DNA of 64,000 bases from Streptomyces sennicomposti (GTDB taxonomy: Bacteria > Actinomycetota > Actinomycetes > Streptomycetales > Streptomycetaceae). The notes beneath the pieces were generated by a model. It was given only the letters and a program-made list of their open reading frames with translations, had not been told where the DNA came from and made no database searches. The translations under genes and the position numbers were made by a program. The stretch lies in contig NZ_JAIOAB010000013.1 in NCBI RefSeq assembly GCF_019890635.1, positions 62,001-126,000 on the forward strand. The letters are read 5' to 3'. Positions within the stretch are counted from its first letter, which is position 1. Each line of letters starts with the position of its first letter. This document shows, one piece after another, positions 44,544 to 55,652 of the stretch.

Positions 44544-45704
44544 ATGGCTTTCGCCGACTACCAGAACGAGATCTACCTCGACGGGCTGCGCGGTGTGGTG
44601 CCGGGCCTGCCGATGACGTACCGCGACCTGGAACCGGTGGCGCAGGCGGCGATGACGCCCTCCATCCGCTCCTATGTGGCGGGCGGCGCCGGCGACGAGC
44701 ACACCCAGCGGGCCAATGTCACCGCGTTCGAGCGGTGGGGGCTGGTGCCGCGCATGATGGTCAGCCCCACCGAACGCGACCTGGGCGTGGACCTGTTCGG
44801 GATGCGGCTGGCCACGCCGCTGTTCCTGGCGCCGGTCGGGGTGATCGGGCTGTGCGCGCCCGACGGGCACGGCGATCTGGCCACGGCCCGCGCCGCCGCC
44901 CGCACCGGGGTGCCGATGGTCGCCTCCACCCTCACCGTCGATCCGATGGAGGAAGTGGCGGCCGAGTTCGGCGAGACGCCCGGCTTCTTCCAGCTCTACA
45001 CCCCCACCGACCGGGAGGTGGCGGAGAGCCTGGTGCACCGGGCGGAGGCCGCCGGGTTCAAGGGCATCGTGGTCACCCTGGACACCTGGATCACCGGCTG
45101 GCGGCCGCGCGACCTGACGACCAGCAACTTCCCCCAGCTGCGCGGCCACTGCCTGGCCAACTACTTCTCCGACCCGGTCTTCCGCTCCCGTCTGGCCAAG
45201 GCTCCCGAGGACGATCCGGGGGCCGCCGTACTGCACTGGGCGATGACCTTCGGCAACCCGCTCACCTGGGACGACCTGGCCTGGCTGCGGTCGCTCACCG
45301 AGCTGCCGCTGATCCTGAAGGGCATCTGCCACCCCGACGACGTGCGCCGCGCCCGGGACGGCGGCGTGGACGGCGTGTACTGCTCCAACCACGGCGGCCG
45401 GCAGGCCAACGGCGGCCTGCCGGCGCTGGACGCCCTGCCCGGTGTGGTGGAGGCGGCCGACGGGCTGCCCGTGCTGTTCGACTCCGGTGTGCGCACCGGC
45501 GCCGATGTCGTCAAGGCCCTCGCGCTGGGCGCCACCGCCGTGGGCGTCGGCCGCCCCTACGCCTACGGGGCGGCGCTGGCCGGCGCCGACGGCATCGTGC
45601 ACGTGCTGCGGTCGCTGCTCGCGGAGGCGGATCTCCTGATGGCCGTGGACGGCTATCCGACGCTCGCCGACCTCACCCCGGACACGCTCCGGCGCGTCGG
45701 CTGA
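44544..45704 (+). CDS. FMN-dependent alpha-hydroxy-acid oxidising enzyme, lactate 2-monooxygenase-like
   Basis: The 386-residue TIM-barrel flavoprotein oxidises an alpha-hydroxy acid such as lactate or mandelate. It has the FMN segments [21 protein letters not shown] and [33 protein letters not shown], a Lys in [15 protein letters not shown], and the catalytic His in [21 protein letters not shown]. The insert [21 protein letters not shown] before the Lys strand is typical of lactate 2-monooxygenase. The ATG at 44544 has GGGAGG seven bases upstream. It diverges from the Lrp-type regulator, which may control it. Confidence 0.87.
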   Translation: MAFADYQNEIYLDGLRGVVPGLPMTYRDLEPVAQAAMTPSIRSYVAGGAGDEHTQRANVTAFERWGLVPRMMVSPTERDLGVDLFGMRLATPLFLAPVGVIGLCAPDGHGDLATARAAARTGVPMVASTLTVDPMEEVAAEFGETPGFFQLYTPTDREVAESLVHRAEAAGFKGIVVTLDTWITGWRPRDLTTSNFPQLRGHCLANYFSDPVFRSRLAKAPEDDPGAAVLHWAMTFGNPLTWDDLAWLRSLTELPLILKGICHPDDVRRARDGGVDGVYCSNHGGRQANGGLPALDALPGVVEAADGLPVLFDSGVRTGADVVKALALGATAVGVGRPYAYGAALAGADGIVHVLRSLLAEADLLMAVDGYPTLADLTPDTLRRVG

Positions 45705-45738
45705 GTCACGGGGCCGCCGCCGGGCACGGGACCGCCGG

Positions 45739-45843
45739 GCGCCGGTCCGCCGGGCGCCGGTCCAACCGGCACCGGCCCACCAGGCACCGGTCCGCCCGGC
45801 GCCGGTCCACCAGGCACCGGTCCGCCTGGTGCCCGTCCGCCCG
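45739..45843. repeat. 15-bp tandem repeats between the hydroxy-acid oxidase gene and kdpC
   Basis: Seven units of the type GCGCCGGTCCGCCGG start at 45739 with scattered changes. They fill nearly all of the 147-bp gap between convergent genes; translated they would give Gly-Pro-rich collagen-like peptide, but no ORF with a start uses them. Confidence 0.85.
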
Positions 45844-45851
45844 GCCCGCCC

Positions 45852-46520
45852 TCAGCTCTTCGCCGCCAAGTCCTTCAGCGCGACGTTGAGTTCGAGGACG
45901 TTCACCCGCGGCTCGCCCAGGAAGCCGAGGGTGCGGCCGGTGGTGTGGTCCCGGACCAGTTGCTCCACCCGGGCGAGCGGCAGATGGTTCCTCGCGGCGA
46001 CCCGGGGGGCCTGGAGGGCGGCGTAGGCCGGGGAGATGTCGGGGTCGAGGCCGGAGCCGGAGGAGGTCACCGCGTCGGCGGGGACCTCGGACGGCTCGAC
46101 GGTGTGGCCGGGCACCGAGTTGTCCCGGACGACCGCCGCCTTGGCGTCCTCGACCTGCCGGAGCAGCACCTTGCTGTCCGCGGCCAGGTTGGTCGCGCCG
46201 GACAGGATCAGGTGGTACTGCGTGTTGACGGTGTTGGTCCCGAGGCCGTTCGCGGGACGGCCCTGGAACCACCTCAGATCCGGCTCCGGGGTCTGCTGCC
46301 CCTTCTTCAGCGGCAGATCGTACGGCTGCCCGATCAGGGACGAGCCGACGACCTTCCCGTCCGCCCTGATCTCGGAGCCGTTCGCCCGGCCGGGGAAGAG
46401 GGCCTGCGCGATGCCGGTGACGACCAGCGGATAGACGACGCCGGTCACCAGGGTCAGGACGAGCAGGGCCCGCAGGCCCGCGCCGAGCAGCCGGGCGGTG
46501 TTCGTGACGGAAGCGTTCAT
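45852..46520 (-). CDS. kdpC: K+-transporting ATPase subunit C
   Basis: KdpC is the accessory subunit of the high-affinity potassium pump. The 222-residue protein has one N-terminal membrane helix (LRALLVLTLVTGVVYPLVVTG) and the family motifs YPLVVTGIAQALFP, GRPANGLGTNTVNTQYHLILSGATNL and SGSGLDPDISPAYAALQAPRVA. It ends with ALKDL. It starts 6 bp after the kdpB stop. No kdpD or kdpE gene is visible in the window. Confidence 0.95.
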   Translation of the reverse strand: MNASVTNTARLLGAGLRALLVLTLVTGVVYPLVVTGIAQALFPGRANGSEIRADGKVVGSSLIGQPYDLPLKKGQQTPEPDLRWFQGRPANGLGTNTVNTQYHLILSGATNLAADSKVLLRQVEDAKAAVVRDNSVPGHTVEPSEVPADAVTSSGSGLDPDISPAYAALQAPRVAARNHLPLARVEQLVRDHTTGRTLGFLGEPRVNVLELNVALKDLAAKS

Positions 46521-46525
46521 GGCGA

Positions 46526-48625
<2,100 letters not shown>

Positions 48626-48777
48626 GGAGTCCTCTGGGTTCTGAGTACGGTTCGTCGACACGTTCTGGGTACGGGGCTCGGACGCGCTCTCCGTGCGGGG
48701 CTCGGGCGCGTATGCGGTACGCGGCTCGGGCGCGTGTCCGGTGCCGGACTTCGCCGTGTGTCCGGTACGGGTCTTCA

Positions 48778-50439
48778 TCACGCCAGCCCTTCGGCGAGCG
48801 GTCCCAGTGCGAGCGCCGGGAAGTAGGTGAGACCGGTGATGATCAGGATCGCGCCCACCAGCAGGCCGGCGAACAGCGGCTTCTCGGTGCGCAGGGTGCC
48901 TGCGGTGACCGGTACGGGCTGCTGGTGGGCCAGGGAGCCGGCCAGCGCCAGCACGAACACCATCGGCAGGAACCGGCCGAGCAGCATGGCCAGCCCCGTC
49001 ATGGTGTTGAACCAGTCGGTGTTCGCGTTCAGCCCGGCGAAGGCCGAACCGTTGTTGTTGGCCGCGGAGGTGAAGGCGTACAGGACCTCGGAGAAGCCGT
49101 GCGCACCGGAGTTGAGCATGGAGTGCGGCGGGGTCGGCAGGGCGAGGGAGGCGGCCGTGCACACCAGGACCAGCGCCGGGGTGACGAGGAGGTAGCAGGC
49201 GGCGAGCTTCATCTCCCGGCCGCCGATCTTCTTGCCCAGGTACTCGGGCGTGCGGCCCACCATCAGACCGGCGATGAACACCGCGATGACCGCCATGATC
49301 AGGATGCCGTAGAGGCCGGAGCCGGTGCCGCCGGGCGCGATCTCGCCGAGCATCATCCCGAGCAGGGCGATACCGCCGCCGAGGCCGGTGAAGGAGGAGT
49401 GGAAGGAGTCCACCGCGCCCGTCGAGGTCAGCGTCGTGGACACCGCGAAGAGGGAGGAGCCGCCGACGCCGAACCGGACCTCCTTGCCCTCCATCGCCGC
49501 GCCCGCGGCCTGGAGCGCCGGGCCGTGGTGGCCGAACTCCGTCCACATCATCAGGGCGACGAAGCCGACCCAGATGGTGACCATGGTGGCGAGGATCGCG
49601 TAGCCCTGCCGCGTGCTGCCGACCATCAGGCCGAAGGTGCGGGTCAGCGAGAACGGGATCACCAGGATGAGGAAGATCTCCAGCAGGTTGCTGACCGGGG
49701 TCGGGTTCTCGAAGGGGTGGGCGCTGTTGGCGTTGAAGTAGCCGCCGCCGTTGGTGCCCAGCTCCTTGATGGCCTCCTGGGACGCCACCGCGCCGCCGTT
49801 CCACTGCTGGGAGCCGCCCATGAACTGGCCGACCTCGTGGATGCCGGAGAAGTTCTGGATCGCCCCGCAGGCGACCAGGGCGACCGCGGCGAGCGCGGCG
49901 ATCGGCACCAGGACGCGCAGCGTGCCGCGTACCAGGTCGGTCCAGAAGTTGCCGAGTTCGCCGGTGCGGGAGCGGGCGAAGCCGCGCACCAGCGCGACCG
50001 CGACGGCCATGCCGACGGCCGCGGAGACGAAGTTCTGCACGGCCAGACCGGCGGTCTGCACGACGTGTCCCATGGTCTGTTCGCCGTAGTACGACTGCCA
50101 GTTGGTGTTCGTCACGAACGACACGGCCGTGTTGAATGACTGCGCCGGGTTCACCGACGAGAAGCCGAGCGAGCCGGGCAGCACGCCCTGGAGCCGCTGG
50201 AGCAGATACAGGAAGAGGACGCCCACGGCCGAGAACGCGAGGACGCCGCGCAGATACGCGGGCCAGGTCATCTCGGCGTCGGGGTCGGCGCCGATGCCGC
50301 GGTAGATCCACCTCTCCACCCGCAGATGCCGGGAGGAGGAGTAGACCCGGGCCATGTAGGCGCCGACGGGTTTGTGGACGAGCGCGAGTGCGCCGATGAG
50401 GGCGAGCAACTGGAGCACGCCTGCGGTGACGGGACCCAT
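48778..50439 (-). CDS. kdpA: K+-transporting ATPase subunit A (potassium channel-like)
   Basis: KdpA is the potassium-selective pore of the Kdp pump. At 553 residues it has about ten membrane helices and four degenerate filter loops, visible as [46 protein letters not shown] and [13 protein letters not shown]. It starts 8 bp after the kdpF stop and ends on the upstream alternative start of kdpB. Confidence 0.95.
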   Translation of the reverse strand: MGPVTAGVLQLLALIGALALVHKPVGAYMARVYSSSRHLRVERWIYRGIGADPDAEMTWPAYLRGVLAFSAVGVLFLYLLQRLQGVLPGSLGFSSVNPAQSFNTAVSFVTNTNWQSYYGEQTMGHVVQTAGLAVQNFVSAAVGMAVAVALVRGFARSRTGELGNFWTDLVRGTLRVLVPIAALAAVALVACGAIQNFSGIHEVGQFMGGSQQWNGGAVASQEAIKELGTNGGGYFNANSAHPFENPTPVSNLLEIFLILVIPFSLTRTFGLMVGSTRQGYAILATMVTIWVGFVALMMWTEFGHHGPALQAAGAAMEGKEVRFGVGGSSLFAVSTTLTSTGAVDSFHSSFTGLGGGIALLGMMLGEIAPGGTGSGLYGILIMAVIAVFIAGLMVGRTPEYLGKKIGGREMKLAACYLLVTPALVLVCTAASLALPTPPHSMLNSGAHGFSEVLYAFTSAANNNGSAFAGLNANTDWFNTMTGLAMLLGRFLPMVFVLALAGSLAHQQPVPVTAGTLRTEKPLFAGLLVGAILIITGLTYFPALALGPLAEGLA

Positions 50440-50447
50440 GCCGGCTC

Positions 50448-50537
50448 TCAGAACCTCTCCGGGAAGATCAGGGCGAGGACGAGATAGCCCAGGAGGGCGA
50501 CGGCCGCGATCAGGCCGACGGTGTTCTCGGCGGTCAC
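50448..50537 (-). CDS. kdpF: K+-transporting ATPase small subunit F
   Basis: KdpF is a 29-residue single-helix membrane peptide ([22 protein letters not shown]) that stabilises the Kdp complex; the LxxALxFPERF ending is the family mark. It starts with GTG at 50537, overlapping the stop of the upstream small gene by 4 bp (GTGA). Confidence 0.9.
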   Translation of the reverse strand: MTAENTVGLIAAVALLGYLVLALIFPERF

Positions 50538-50617
50538 AGCTTCGTCACCCCCTTGGCGACGAGGGCCACCAGCGCGAAGACCGCGAGCACGGTGACGACG
50601 AAGGCCAGATCGGCCAT
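50534..50617 (-). CDS. 27-residue membrane peptide upstream of kdpF
   Basis: An ATG at 50617 with AGGAG seven bases upstream opens a 28-codon frame encoding [19 protein letters not shown] followed by a basic tail ending VTKL, a single membrane helix with positive-inside end. It overlaps kdpF by 4 bp and is the first gene of the operon. From memory, similar peptides precede kdpF in other Streptomyces. I infer a further small Kdp subunit or regulator. Confidence 0.75.
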   Translation of the reverse strand: MADLAFVVTVLAVFALVALVAKGVTKL

Positions 50618-50695
50618 CGTGGACTCCTGGTAGGTGCGAGGGAAAAACGGGGACGTTTGAAGGAAACCCCCGCACCACCCGGTCCGGACCACCCG

Positions 50696-50744
50696 TTGAC
50701 GGCCCTCTTACGTCCCAGGTCACGGCTTTGACGGCTCTCTTACG
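50696..50744 (-). promoter_or_regulatory. 17-bp direct repeats upstream of kdp (candidate KdpE site)
   Basis: TTGACGGCCCTCTTACG (50696-50712) recurs as TTGACGGCTCTCTTACG (50728-50744), 32 bp apart or three helix turns, 79 to 127 bp before the operon start. OmpR-type response regulators such as KdpE bind direct repeats. The rest of the 410-bp spacer to the cupin gene holds GC-rich short repeats, for example GGGGGCC units at 50807-50826 and CCCCGGGC units near 50990-51025, and no gene. Confidence 0.6.
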
Positions 50745-51027
50745 ACGCCTGCCGGGAGGAGGCCGCCGGGCGTCCGGTCGCGCACATCCACGTCGACGCC
50801 CCGGCCGGGGGCCGGGGGCCGGGGGCCGTAGGGCCTCGTCCGGCTCCCGTACCCGCCGACCGGACTGTGCCTGGTGGAGACGCCTGACCACCCCCGACCG
50901 GGCTGGGCCCCTGGTGGACCACTGACCGACCACTGACCGGGCCGAGCCTGGGGTGGAGCCGGGTGGACGCCGCCGGGCCGCCCGGCTGCCCCGGGCTGCC
51001 CCAGGCGGCCCCGGGCGGCCCCGGGGG

Positions 51028-51438
51028 TCAGTCGGTGGCCGGGGCGGCGGCGTACTCCTCGTCGGTGACCGGGGTCAGCCAGTGGACGACGTCGTGCTCC
51101 GCGTCGCCCTCGTTGATGGCCAGGTGGACCATCAGCCGGTTCGGCGCGGCGCCGTGCCAGTGCTCCTCGTCGGCCTCGAACAGGACGCGGTCGCCGGGGC
51201 GGATGACCTCGACGGGTCCGCCGCGGCGCTGGCACAGGCCGATGCCCTCGGTGACGAACACGGTCTGGCTCAGCGGGTGCCGGTGCCAGTGGGTGCGGGC
51301 GCCGGGCATGAAGTGGACCAGGTTGGCGCTGACCCGGGAGGGGGCGGGCGCGGCGGCGACGGCGTCGATGTAGACGTCGCCGGTGAACCAGTCCGCGGGT
51401 CCCTTGACGGTGTTGATCGAGCTGCGGGTGATCTGCAC
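51028..51438 (-). CDS. Small cupin-domain protein
   Basis: The 136-residue protein is a single cupin: motif 1 is PGARTHWHRHPLSQTVFVTEG (metal His residues) and motif 2 RPGDRVLFEADEEHWHGAAPNRLMVHLA. Similar small cupins act as manganese-dependent hydroxynitrile-lyase-like or carboxymuconolactone-type enzymes; the substrate here is unknown. The GTG at 51438 follows AAGGAA. It lies 107 bp after the alcohol dehydrogenase gene on the same strand, separated by short direct repeats. Confidence 0.85.
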   Translation of the reverse strand: MQITRSSINTVKGPADWFTGDVYIDAVAAAPAPSRVSANLVHFMPGARTHWHRHPLSQTVFVTEGIGLCQRRGGPVEVIRPGDRVLFEADEEHWHGAAPNRLMVHLAINEGDAEHDVVHWLTPVTDEEYAAAPATD

Positions 51439-51486
51439 AGGGGTTCCTTGTCTGCTCGCGTGAGTGAGTCAGGTCGCTTGACTGAG

Positions 51487-51539
51487 TCAGGGCTCGAGGT
51501 GAGTCAGACCTTGAGGTGAATCAGGGCTCGAGGTGAGTC
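51487..51539. repeat. 19-bp direct repeat between the dehydrogenase and cupin genes
   Basis: TCAGGGCTCGAGGTGAGTC occurs at 51487-51505 and again at 51521-51539, with GTGAGTCAG-like words around. It lies in the 106-bp space upstream of the cupin gene and could mark a second promoter or operator. Confidence 0.6.
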
Positions 51540-51544
51540 GTGCG

Positions 51545-52561
51545 TCAGGGCCGGAGGAGGGCCTTGACTGCGCGGCGTTCGTCCATGGCCTTGTAGCCCT
51601 CGGCGACCTGGTCGAGGGGCAGGGTGAGGTCGAAGACCTTGCCCGGGTCGATGCGGCCGGTCAGGACGCGTTCGATGAGGTCGGGCAGATAGCGGCGCAC
51701 CGGGGCGGGGCCGCCGCGCAGGCCGACGTGGGAGAAGAACAGCTCCTGGCCGTCGATGGCCACCTCGTGGGGCATACCGACGAAACCGACGTTGCCGCCG
51801 GGCCGGGCCGAGTGCAGCGCCTGGCTCATGGCCTGGGCGGTGCCGACGCACTCCAGCACGGAGTCGGCGCCGATGCCGTCGGTCATCTCCTTGATCCGGG
51901 CCACGCCCTCGTCGCCGCGCTCGGTGACGATGTCGGTGGCGCCGAATTCGCGGGCGAGCTTCTGCCGGCTGTCGTGCCGGGACATGGCGATGATCCGCTC
52001 CGCGCCCATCTCCTTGGCGGCGATCACCGCGCACAGCCCGACCGCGCCGTCGCCGACGACCACGGCGGTGGAGCCGGGCCGCACCTCGGCGGCGTCGGCG
52101 GCGTACCAGCCGGTGCCCATCACGTCGGAGACGGCCAGCAGGCCCGGCCAGAACTCCTCGCCGGGCGCCTCGTCGGTGGCGACCAGGGTGCCCTGGGCGT
52201 TGGGGATGCGCACGTACTCGGCCTGGCAGGTGCTCATGAACTCGCGGTTCAGGCAGTTGGACTGGAAGCCGTTGCGGCAGTTCGGGCAGGTGTTGTCCGA
52301 GGTCGCGAAGGAGCCGACGACGAACTGGCCGGGCCGCACCGCGGTGACCTCGGAGCCGGCCTCCTCCACGAAGCCGACGTACTCGTGCCCCATGGGGTGG
52401 GCCTCGTCGGTGGCGTCGAGGCCGCGCCAGGGCCACAGGTCGGAGCCGCACACGCAGGTGACGGCCGTGCGGATGATCGCATCCGTCGGCTCCAGGATCT
52501 TCGGGTCGGGAAGTGTCTCGAAACGTACGTCGCCGGGGGCGTGGATCACTGCTCCGCGCAT
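51545..52561 (-). CDS. Zinc-dependent medium-chain alcohol dehydrogenase family protein
   Basis: The 338-residue MDR protein has the catalytic zinc site CGSD with MGHEYVGFVEEAG, four Cys of a structural-zinc lobe spread over SDNTCPNCRNGFQSNC, and the NAD(P) motif VVVGDGAVGLCAVIAAKEMGA. The substrate is unknown. It shares a divergent promoter with an MmyB-type regulator, whose family commonly controls neighbouring dehydrogenases, and is probably the first gene of a unit with the cupin. Confidence 0.88.
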   Translation of the reverse strand: MRGAVIHAPGDVRFETLPDPKILEPTDAIIRTAVTCVCGSDLWPWRGLDATDEAHPMGHEYVGFVEEAGSEVTAVRPGQFVVGSFATSDNTCPNCRNGFQSNCLNREFMSTCQAEYVRIPNAQGTLVATDEAPGEEFWPGLLAVSDVMGTGWYAADAAEVRPGSTAVVVGDGAVGLCAVIAAKEMGAERIIAMSRHDSRQKLAREFGATDIVTERGDEGVARIKEMTDGIGADSVLECVGTAQAMSQALHSARPGGNVGFVGMPHEVAIDGQELFFSHVGLRGGPAPVRRYLPDLIERVLTGRIDPGKVFDLTLPLDQVAEGYKAMDERRAVKALLRP

Positions 52562-52655
52562 GAGAGATGTCCTTGTCTGGGGGGAGGGGGGTGTCGGGCG
52601 TGGGCGGATCTCGCACCGCCCGGGCGGGACGGCCCGCGGTCCGCCTCCGTCACCC

Positions 52656-52747
52656 TGTCCGTATCCGTATCCGTGTCCGTGTCCGTGTCCGTGTCCGTGT
52701 CCGTGGCCGTGTCCGTGGCCGTGTCCGTGGCCGTGGCCGTGGCCGTA
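52656..52747. repeat. Hexanucleotide microsatellite in the adh/regulator promoter region
   Basis: About fifteen units of six bases, (T)CCGTAT, CCGTGT and CCGTGG types, run without break from 52656 to 52747. They take up a third of the 292-bp divergent spacer between the alcohol dehydrogenase gene and the MmyB-type regulator. Unit number should vary easily and would change promoter spacing by six bases at a time. Confidence 0.9.
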
Positions 52748-52853
52748 GGGCCACCTACCAGGTAACCCCGCACGGCGACGCCGAACGAGTCACCGCTGAG
52801 AGGTGTACTGCCGGTACATCCCTCCCGCGCCGCGCACGTCGTACGGTCGGGGC

Positions 52854-53747
52854 ATGGACAACCGTGAGGAGGTCCGCGAGTTCCTGACCTCGCGGCGCGC
52901 GAAGATCACCCCGGAGCGGGCCGGGCTGCCCGCAGGCCCCCGGAGGCGGGTGCCGGGGCTGCGCAGGAGCGAGGTCGCCGCGCTGGCCGACATGAGCGTG
53001 GAGTACTACGCGAAACTGGAGCGCGGCAGCCTCGCCGGCGCCTCCCCGGCCGTTCTGGAGGCGGTCGCCCGCGCGCTGCAGCTGGACGACGCCGAACGCG
53101 CCCACCTCCTGCACCTGGCGCGGGCCGCCGACGGCTCCGACGCCCTCACCCGCCCCCGCCGCCGGCCCACCGCCCGGCAGTGGACGCCGCACCGCAGCCT
53201 GCAGTGGACCCTGGACGCGATCACGGCGGGACCCGCGGTGGTGTCCAACGGCCGGATGGACGTCGTGGCCGTCAACCCGCTCGCCCGCGCCTTCTACGCC
53301 GACCTCTTCGCCGACGCCGACAACCAGCGCAACCTCGCCCGCTTCAACTTCCTCGACCCGGCCGCCCGCCGCTTCTACCCCGACTGGGAGCTGTTCGCGG
53401 ACACGGCGGTGGCGATCCTGCGCCGCGAGGCGGGCCGCGACCCGCACGACAAGGACCTGCACGATCTCATCGGGGAGCTGTCCACCCGCAGCGAGGAGTT
53501 CCGCACCCGCTGGGGCGCGCACGACGTCCGCCGCCACGGGACGGGCACCAAGCGGTTCCGCCACCCCGCGGTCGGCGACCTCACCCTGGCCTACGAGGCC
53601 CTGGACCTGGCCGCCGAACCCGGCCTCGGCATGACCGTCTACACCGCCGAGCCCGGCTCCCCCTCGGAGCAGGCCCTACGCCTCCTCGCCTCCCTCGCCG
53701 CCACCGAGGCCGCCGCCCCGACGGCACACCACGGCGAAGCGAGCTGA
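52854..53747 (+). CDS. XRE-family regulator with MmyB-like ligand domain
   Basis: The 297-residue protein has an N-terminal HTH (RRVPGLRRSEVAALADMSVEYYAKLERG) and the MmyB-like PAS-type domain (LDAITAGPAVVSNGRMDVVAVNPLARAFYADLF, RFNFLDPAARRFYPDWE), which in this family binds fatty acids. Members of this group usually repress or activate an adjacent oxidoreductase, here the divergent alcohol dehydrogenase. The ATG at 52854 starts the conserved DNREEVREFLTSRRAKI; an ATG 17 codons earlier is less likely. Confidence 0.92.
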   Translation: MDNREEVREFLTSRRAKITPERAGLPAGPRRRVPGLRRSEVAALADMSVEYYAKLERGSLAGASPAVLEAVARALQLDDAERAHLLHLARAADGSDALTRPRRRPTARQWTPHRSLQWTLDAITAGPAVVSNGRMDVVAVNPLARAFYADLFADADNQRNLARFNFLDPAARRFYPDWELFADTAVAILRREAGRDPHDKDLHDLIGELSTRSEEFRTRWGAHDVRRHGTGTKRFRHPAVGDLTLAYEALDLAAEPGLGMTVYTAEPGSPSEQALRLLASLAATEAAAPTAHHGEAS

Positions 53748-53832
53748 GCCGTACGCCCCCGCAGCCCGGCACTCCACCGCCGCCGGGAAAATCGCGTGCC
53801 GTCCCGTCCCCCGCGCCGCTACGCTCCTCCCC

Positions 53833-53886
53833 ATGATCACGCTTTCGCGCCGGCACCGGATGACGCCCCGTCCACGGGGCTGCTGA
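53833..53886 (+). CDS. Putative leader peptide of metG
   Basis: An ATG nine bases after a TACGCT -10-like hexamer (53819-53824) opens an 18-codon frame encoding MITLSRRHRMTPRPRGC, with an internal Met codon just before the first stem of the attenuator. The close -10 suggests a leaderless transcript. Stalling at the Met codon when charged Met-tRNA is short would be the simplest use. This rests on arrangement only. Confidence 0.45.
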   Translation: MITLSRRHRMTPRPRGC

Positions 53887-53931
53887 GCACGAACGCGTAC
53901 CGAAGCCGAGGCCCCGGGTACGGGGCCTCGG
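53865..53931 (+). other. Alternative hairpins in the metG leader (attenuator-like)
   Basis: GCCCCGT (53865-53871) can pair with ACGGGGC at 53874-53880 or with the second ACGGGGC at 53920-53926. The terminator-like stem CCGAGGCCCC (53906-53915) with GGGGCCTCGG (53922-53931) uses the latter. The two folds exclude each other, as in ribosome-controlled attenuators. No U-run follows the stem. Confidence 0.6.
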
Positions 53932-53974
53932 TCATATCCGCGATCAAGGCCCCGCCGCCCGGCGGGAGGACCAG

Positions 53975-55495
53975 ATGACCGCGCGCCACTTCATCACCAC
54001 GACCATTCCGTACGTCAACGCCCGCCCGCACCTGGGCTTCGCCCTGGAGCTGGTCCAGGCGGACGCGCTGGCCCGGCACCACCGTCAGCGCGGTGACCGG
54101 GTGCGACTGCTCAGCGGGACCGACGACAACTCCCTCAAGAACGTCCTGGCCGCCGAGGCCGCCGGCGTCGACGTCCGGACGTTCGTCGACCGGAACGCCG
54201 ACGCCTTCGCCGCGTTGCGCACACCGCTGGCGCTCTCCCTGGACGACTTCATCCGCACCAGCAGCGACCCGCGCCACCGCGTCGGGGTCGAACGGCTGTG
54301 GCGCCGGTGCGCCGCCGCGGGCGACCTCTACCGGAAGGCGTACGAGGGCCTGTACTGCGTGGGCTGCGAGCAGTTCTACACCCCGGACGAACTGGTCGGC
54401 GGCCGGTGCGCCGAGCACGGCGCCGAACTGCGTCTTGTCGCGGAGGAGAACTGGTTCTTCCGGCTGTCCCGCCATGCCGACCGCCTCCACCGCCTGATCA
54501 CGAGCGGCGCCCTGCGCATCGAGCCCGCCGCCCGCCGCAACGAGGTCCTCGCCCTCATCGAGGGCGGGCTGCACGACTTCTCCGTCTCCCGCTCCCACAC
54601 CCGCGCCCGCGGTTGGGGCATCCCCGTGCCCGACGACCCGGGCCAGGTCGTCTACGTGTGGTGGGACGCCCTCGCCAACTACGTCACCAGCCTCGGCTAC
54701 GGCACCGGCGGCACCGCCTACGACGAGTGGTGGGAGGGCGACGGACGCCGGGTCCACCTGGCCGGCAAGGGAGTGGTGCGCTTCCACGCCGTGTACTGGC
54801 CGGCCCTCCTGCTGTCGGCCGGGCTGCCGCTGCCCACCGACCTCTTCGTCCACGACTACCTGACCGTCGGCGGCCGCAAGATCAGCAAGTCCGCCGGGAA
54901 CACCGTCGATCCGGCGGCGCTGGCCGCGGCGTACGGCACGGACGCGGTGCGCTGGTGGCTCCTGCGCGAGGTACCGCGGACCGGGGACGCCGACTTCACC
55001 GCCGAGCGGCTGATCGGCCGTGCGGACGCGGACTTCGCCGGGGGACTCGGGAATCTCGTCCACCGCGTCGTGACCGCGGTGCACCGCTTCCGGGGCGGAG
55101 CGCTACCCGTCGTCGAGCCGTCCGGTGGGCTGCCCCTGACGGAGGTGTGTGCGAAGGTGCCCGGGCGCGTCGACGCCGCTCTGGCCGACTTCGACTTCCG
55201 GCGGGCCACCCGCGCCGTCTGGACCGTCGTGGAGGAGGCGAACCGGTGCATCGACGCCACCCGGCCCTGGGAGCTGGCCCGGCGGGAGCGCGAGGGCGAC
55301 CCGGCGGCGGGCGCGCGGCTCGACGCCGTCCTGGTGGCGCTGGTCGCCGCGTGCCGTGTGCTGGCCGATGAGCTGCGTCCGTTCGTTCCCGGCGCCGCCG
55401 CCCGGATCGCCGAGCGGCTGACACCGGCCGACGGACGCCTGCCGACGCCTCGCCCCCTCTTCCCCCGCCTCCGGGAGGACACTCGGCCGGTGTGA
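53975..55495 (+). CDS. metG: Methionyl-tRNA synthetase
   Basis: The enzyme charges tRNA-Met. The 506-residue class I synthetase has the HIGH equivalent PHLGFALE, the catalytic-domain Cys in YCVGCEQFYTPDELVGGRC, the WWDALANYVTSLGYG segment and the KMSKS equivalent KISKSAGN, then the anticodon-binding helical domain. It ends without the C-terminal dimerisation domain of long MetRS. It may be a second copy, since Streptomyces often carries two; this cannot be judged from the window. GGGAGG precedes the ATG. The leader looks like an attenuator. Confidence 0.93.
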   Translation: MTARHFITTTIPYVNARPHLGFALELVQADALARHHRQRGDRVRLLSGTDDNSLKNVLAAEAAGVDVRTFVDRNADAFAALRTPLALSLDDFIRTSSDPRHRVGVERLWRRCAAAGDLYRKAYEGLYCVGCEQFYTPDELVGGRCAEHGAELRLVAEENWFFRLSRHADRLHRLITSGALRIEPAARRNEVLALIEGGLHDFSVSRSHTRARGWGIPVPDDPGQVVYVWWDALANYVTSLGYGTGGTAYDEWWEGDGRRVHLAGKGVVRFHAVYWPALLLSAGLPLPTDLFVHDYLTVGGRKISKSAGNTVDPAALAAAYGTDAVRWWLLREVPRTGDADFTAERLIGRADADFAGGLGNLVHRVVTAVHRFRGGALPVVEPSGGLPLTEVCAKVPGRVDAALADFDFRRATRAVWTVVEEANRCIDATRPWELARREREGDPAAGARLDAVLVALVAACRVLADELRPFVPGAAARIAERLTPADGRLPTPRPLFPRLREDTRPV

Positions 55496-55652
55496 GGCGC
55501 CGGGGCGGGGCGTGCGGAGGCCGGGGGCGCGGGGGCGCGGGGCTGCCGAGGAGTGCGGTGCGGGCGCGCTTCCGGGGGCGCGGGGCCCTTCCGGGGGGCG
55601 CGGTCGGGGCCGCGTCGGGCAGGCGTGCGGGGGCCCGACCGTCAGGGCTCGG

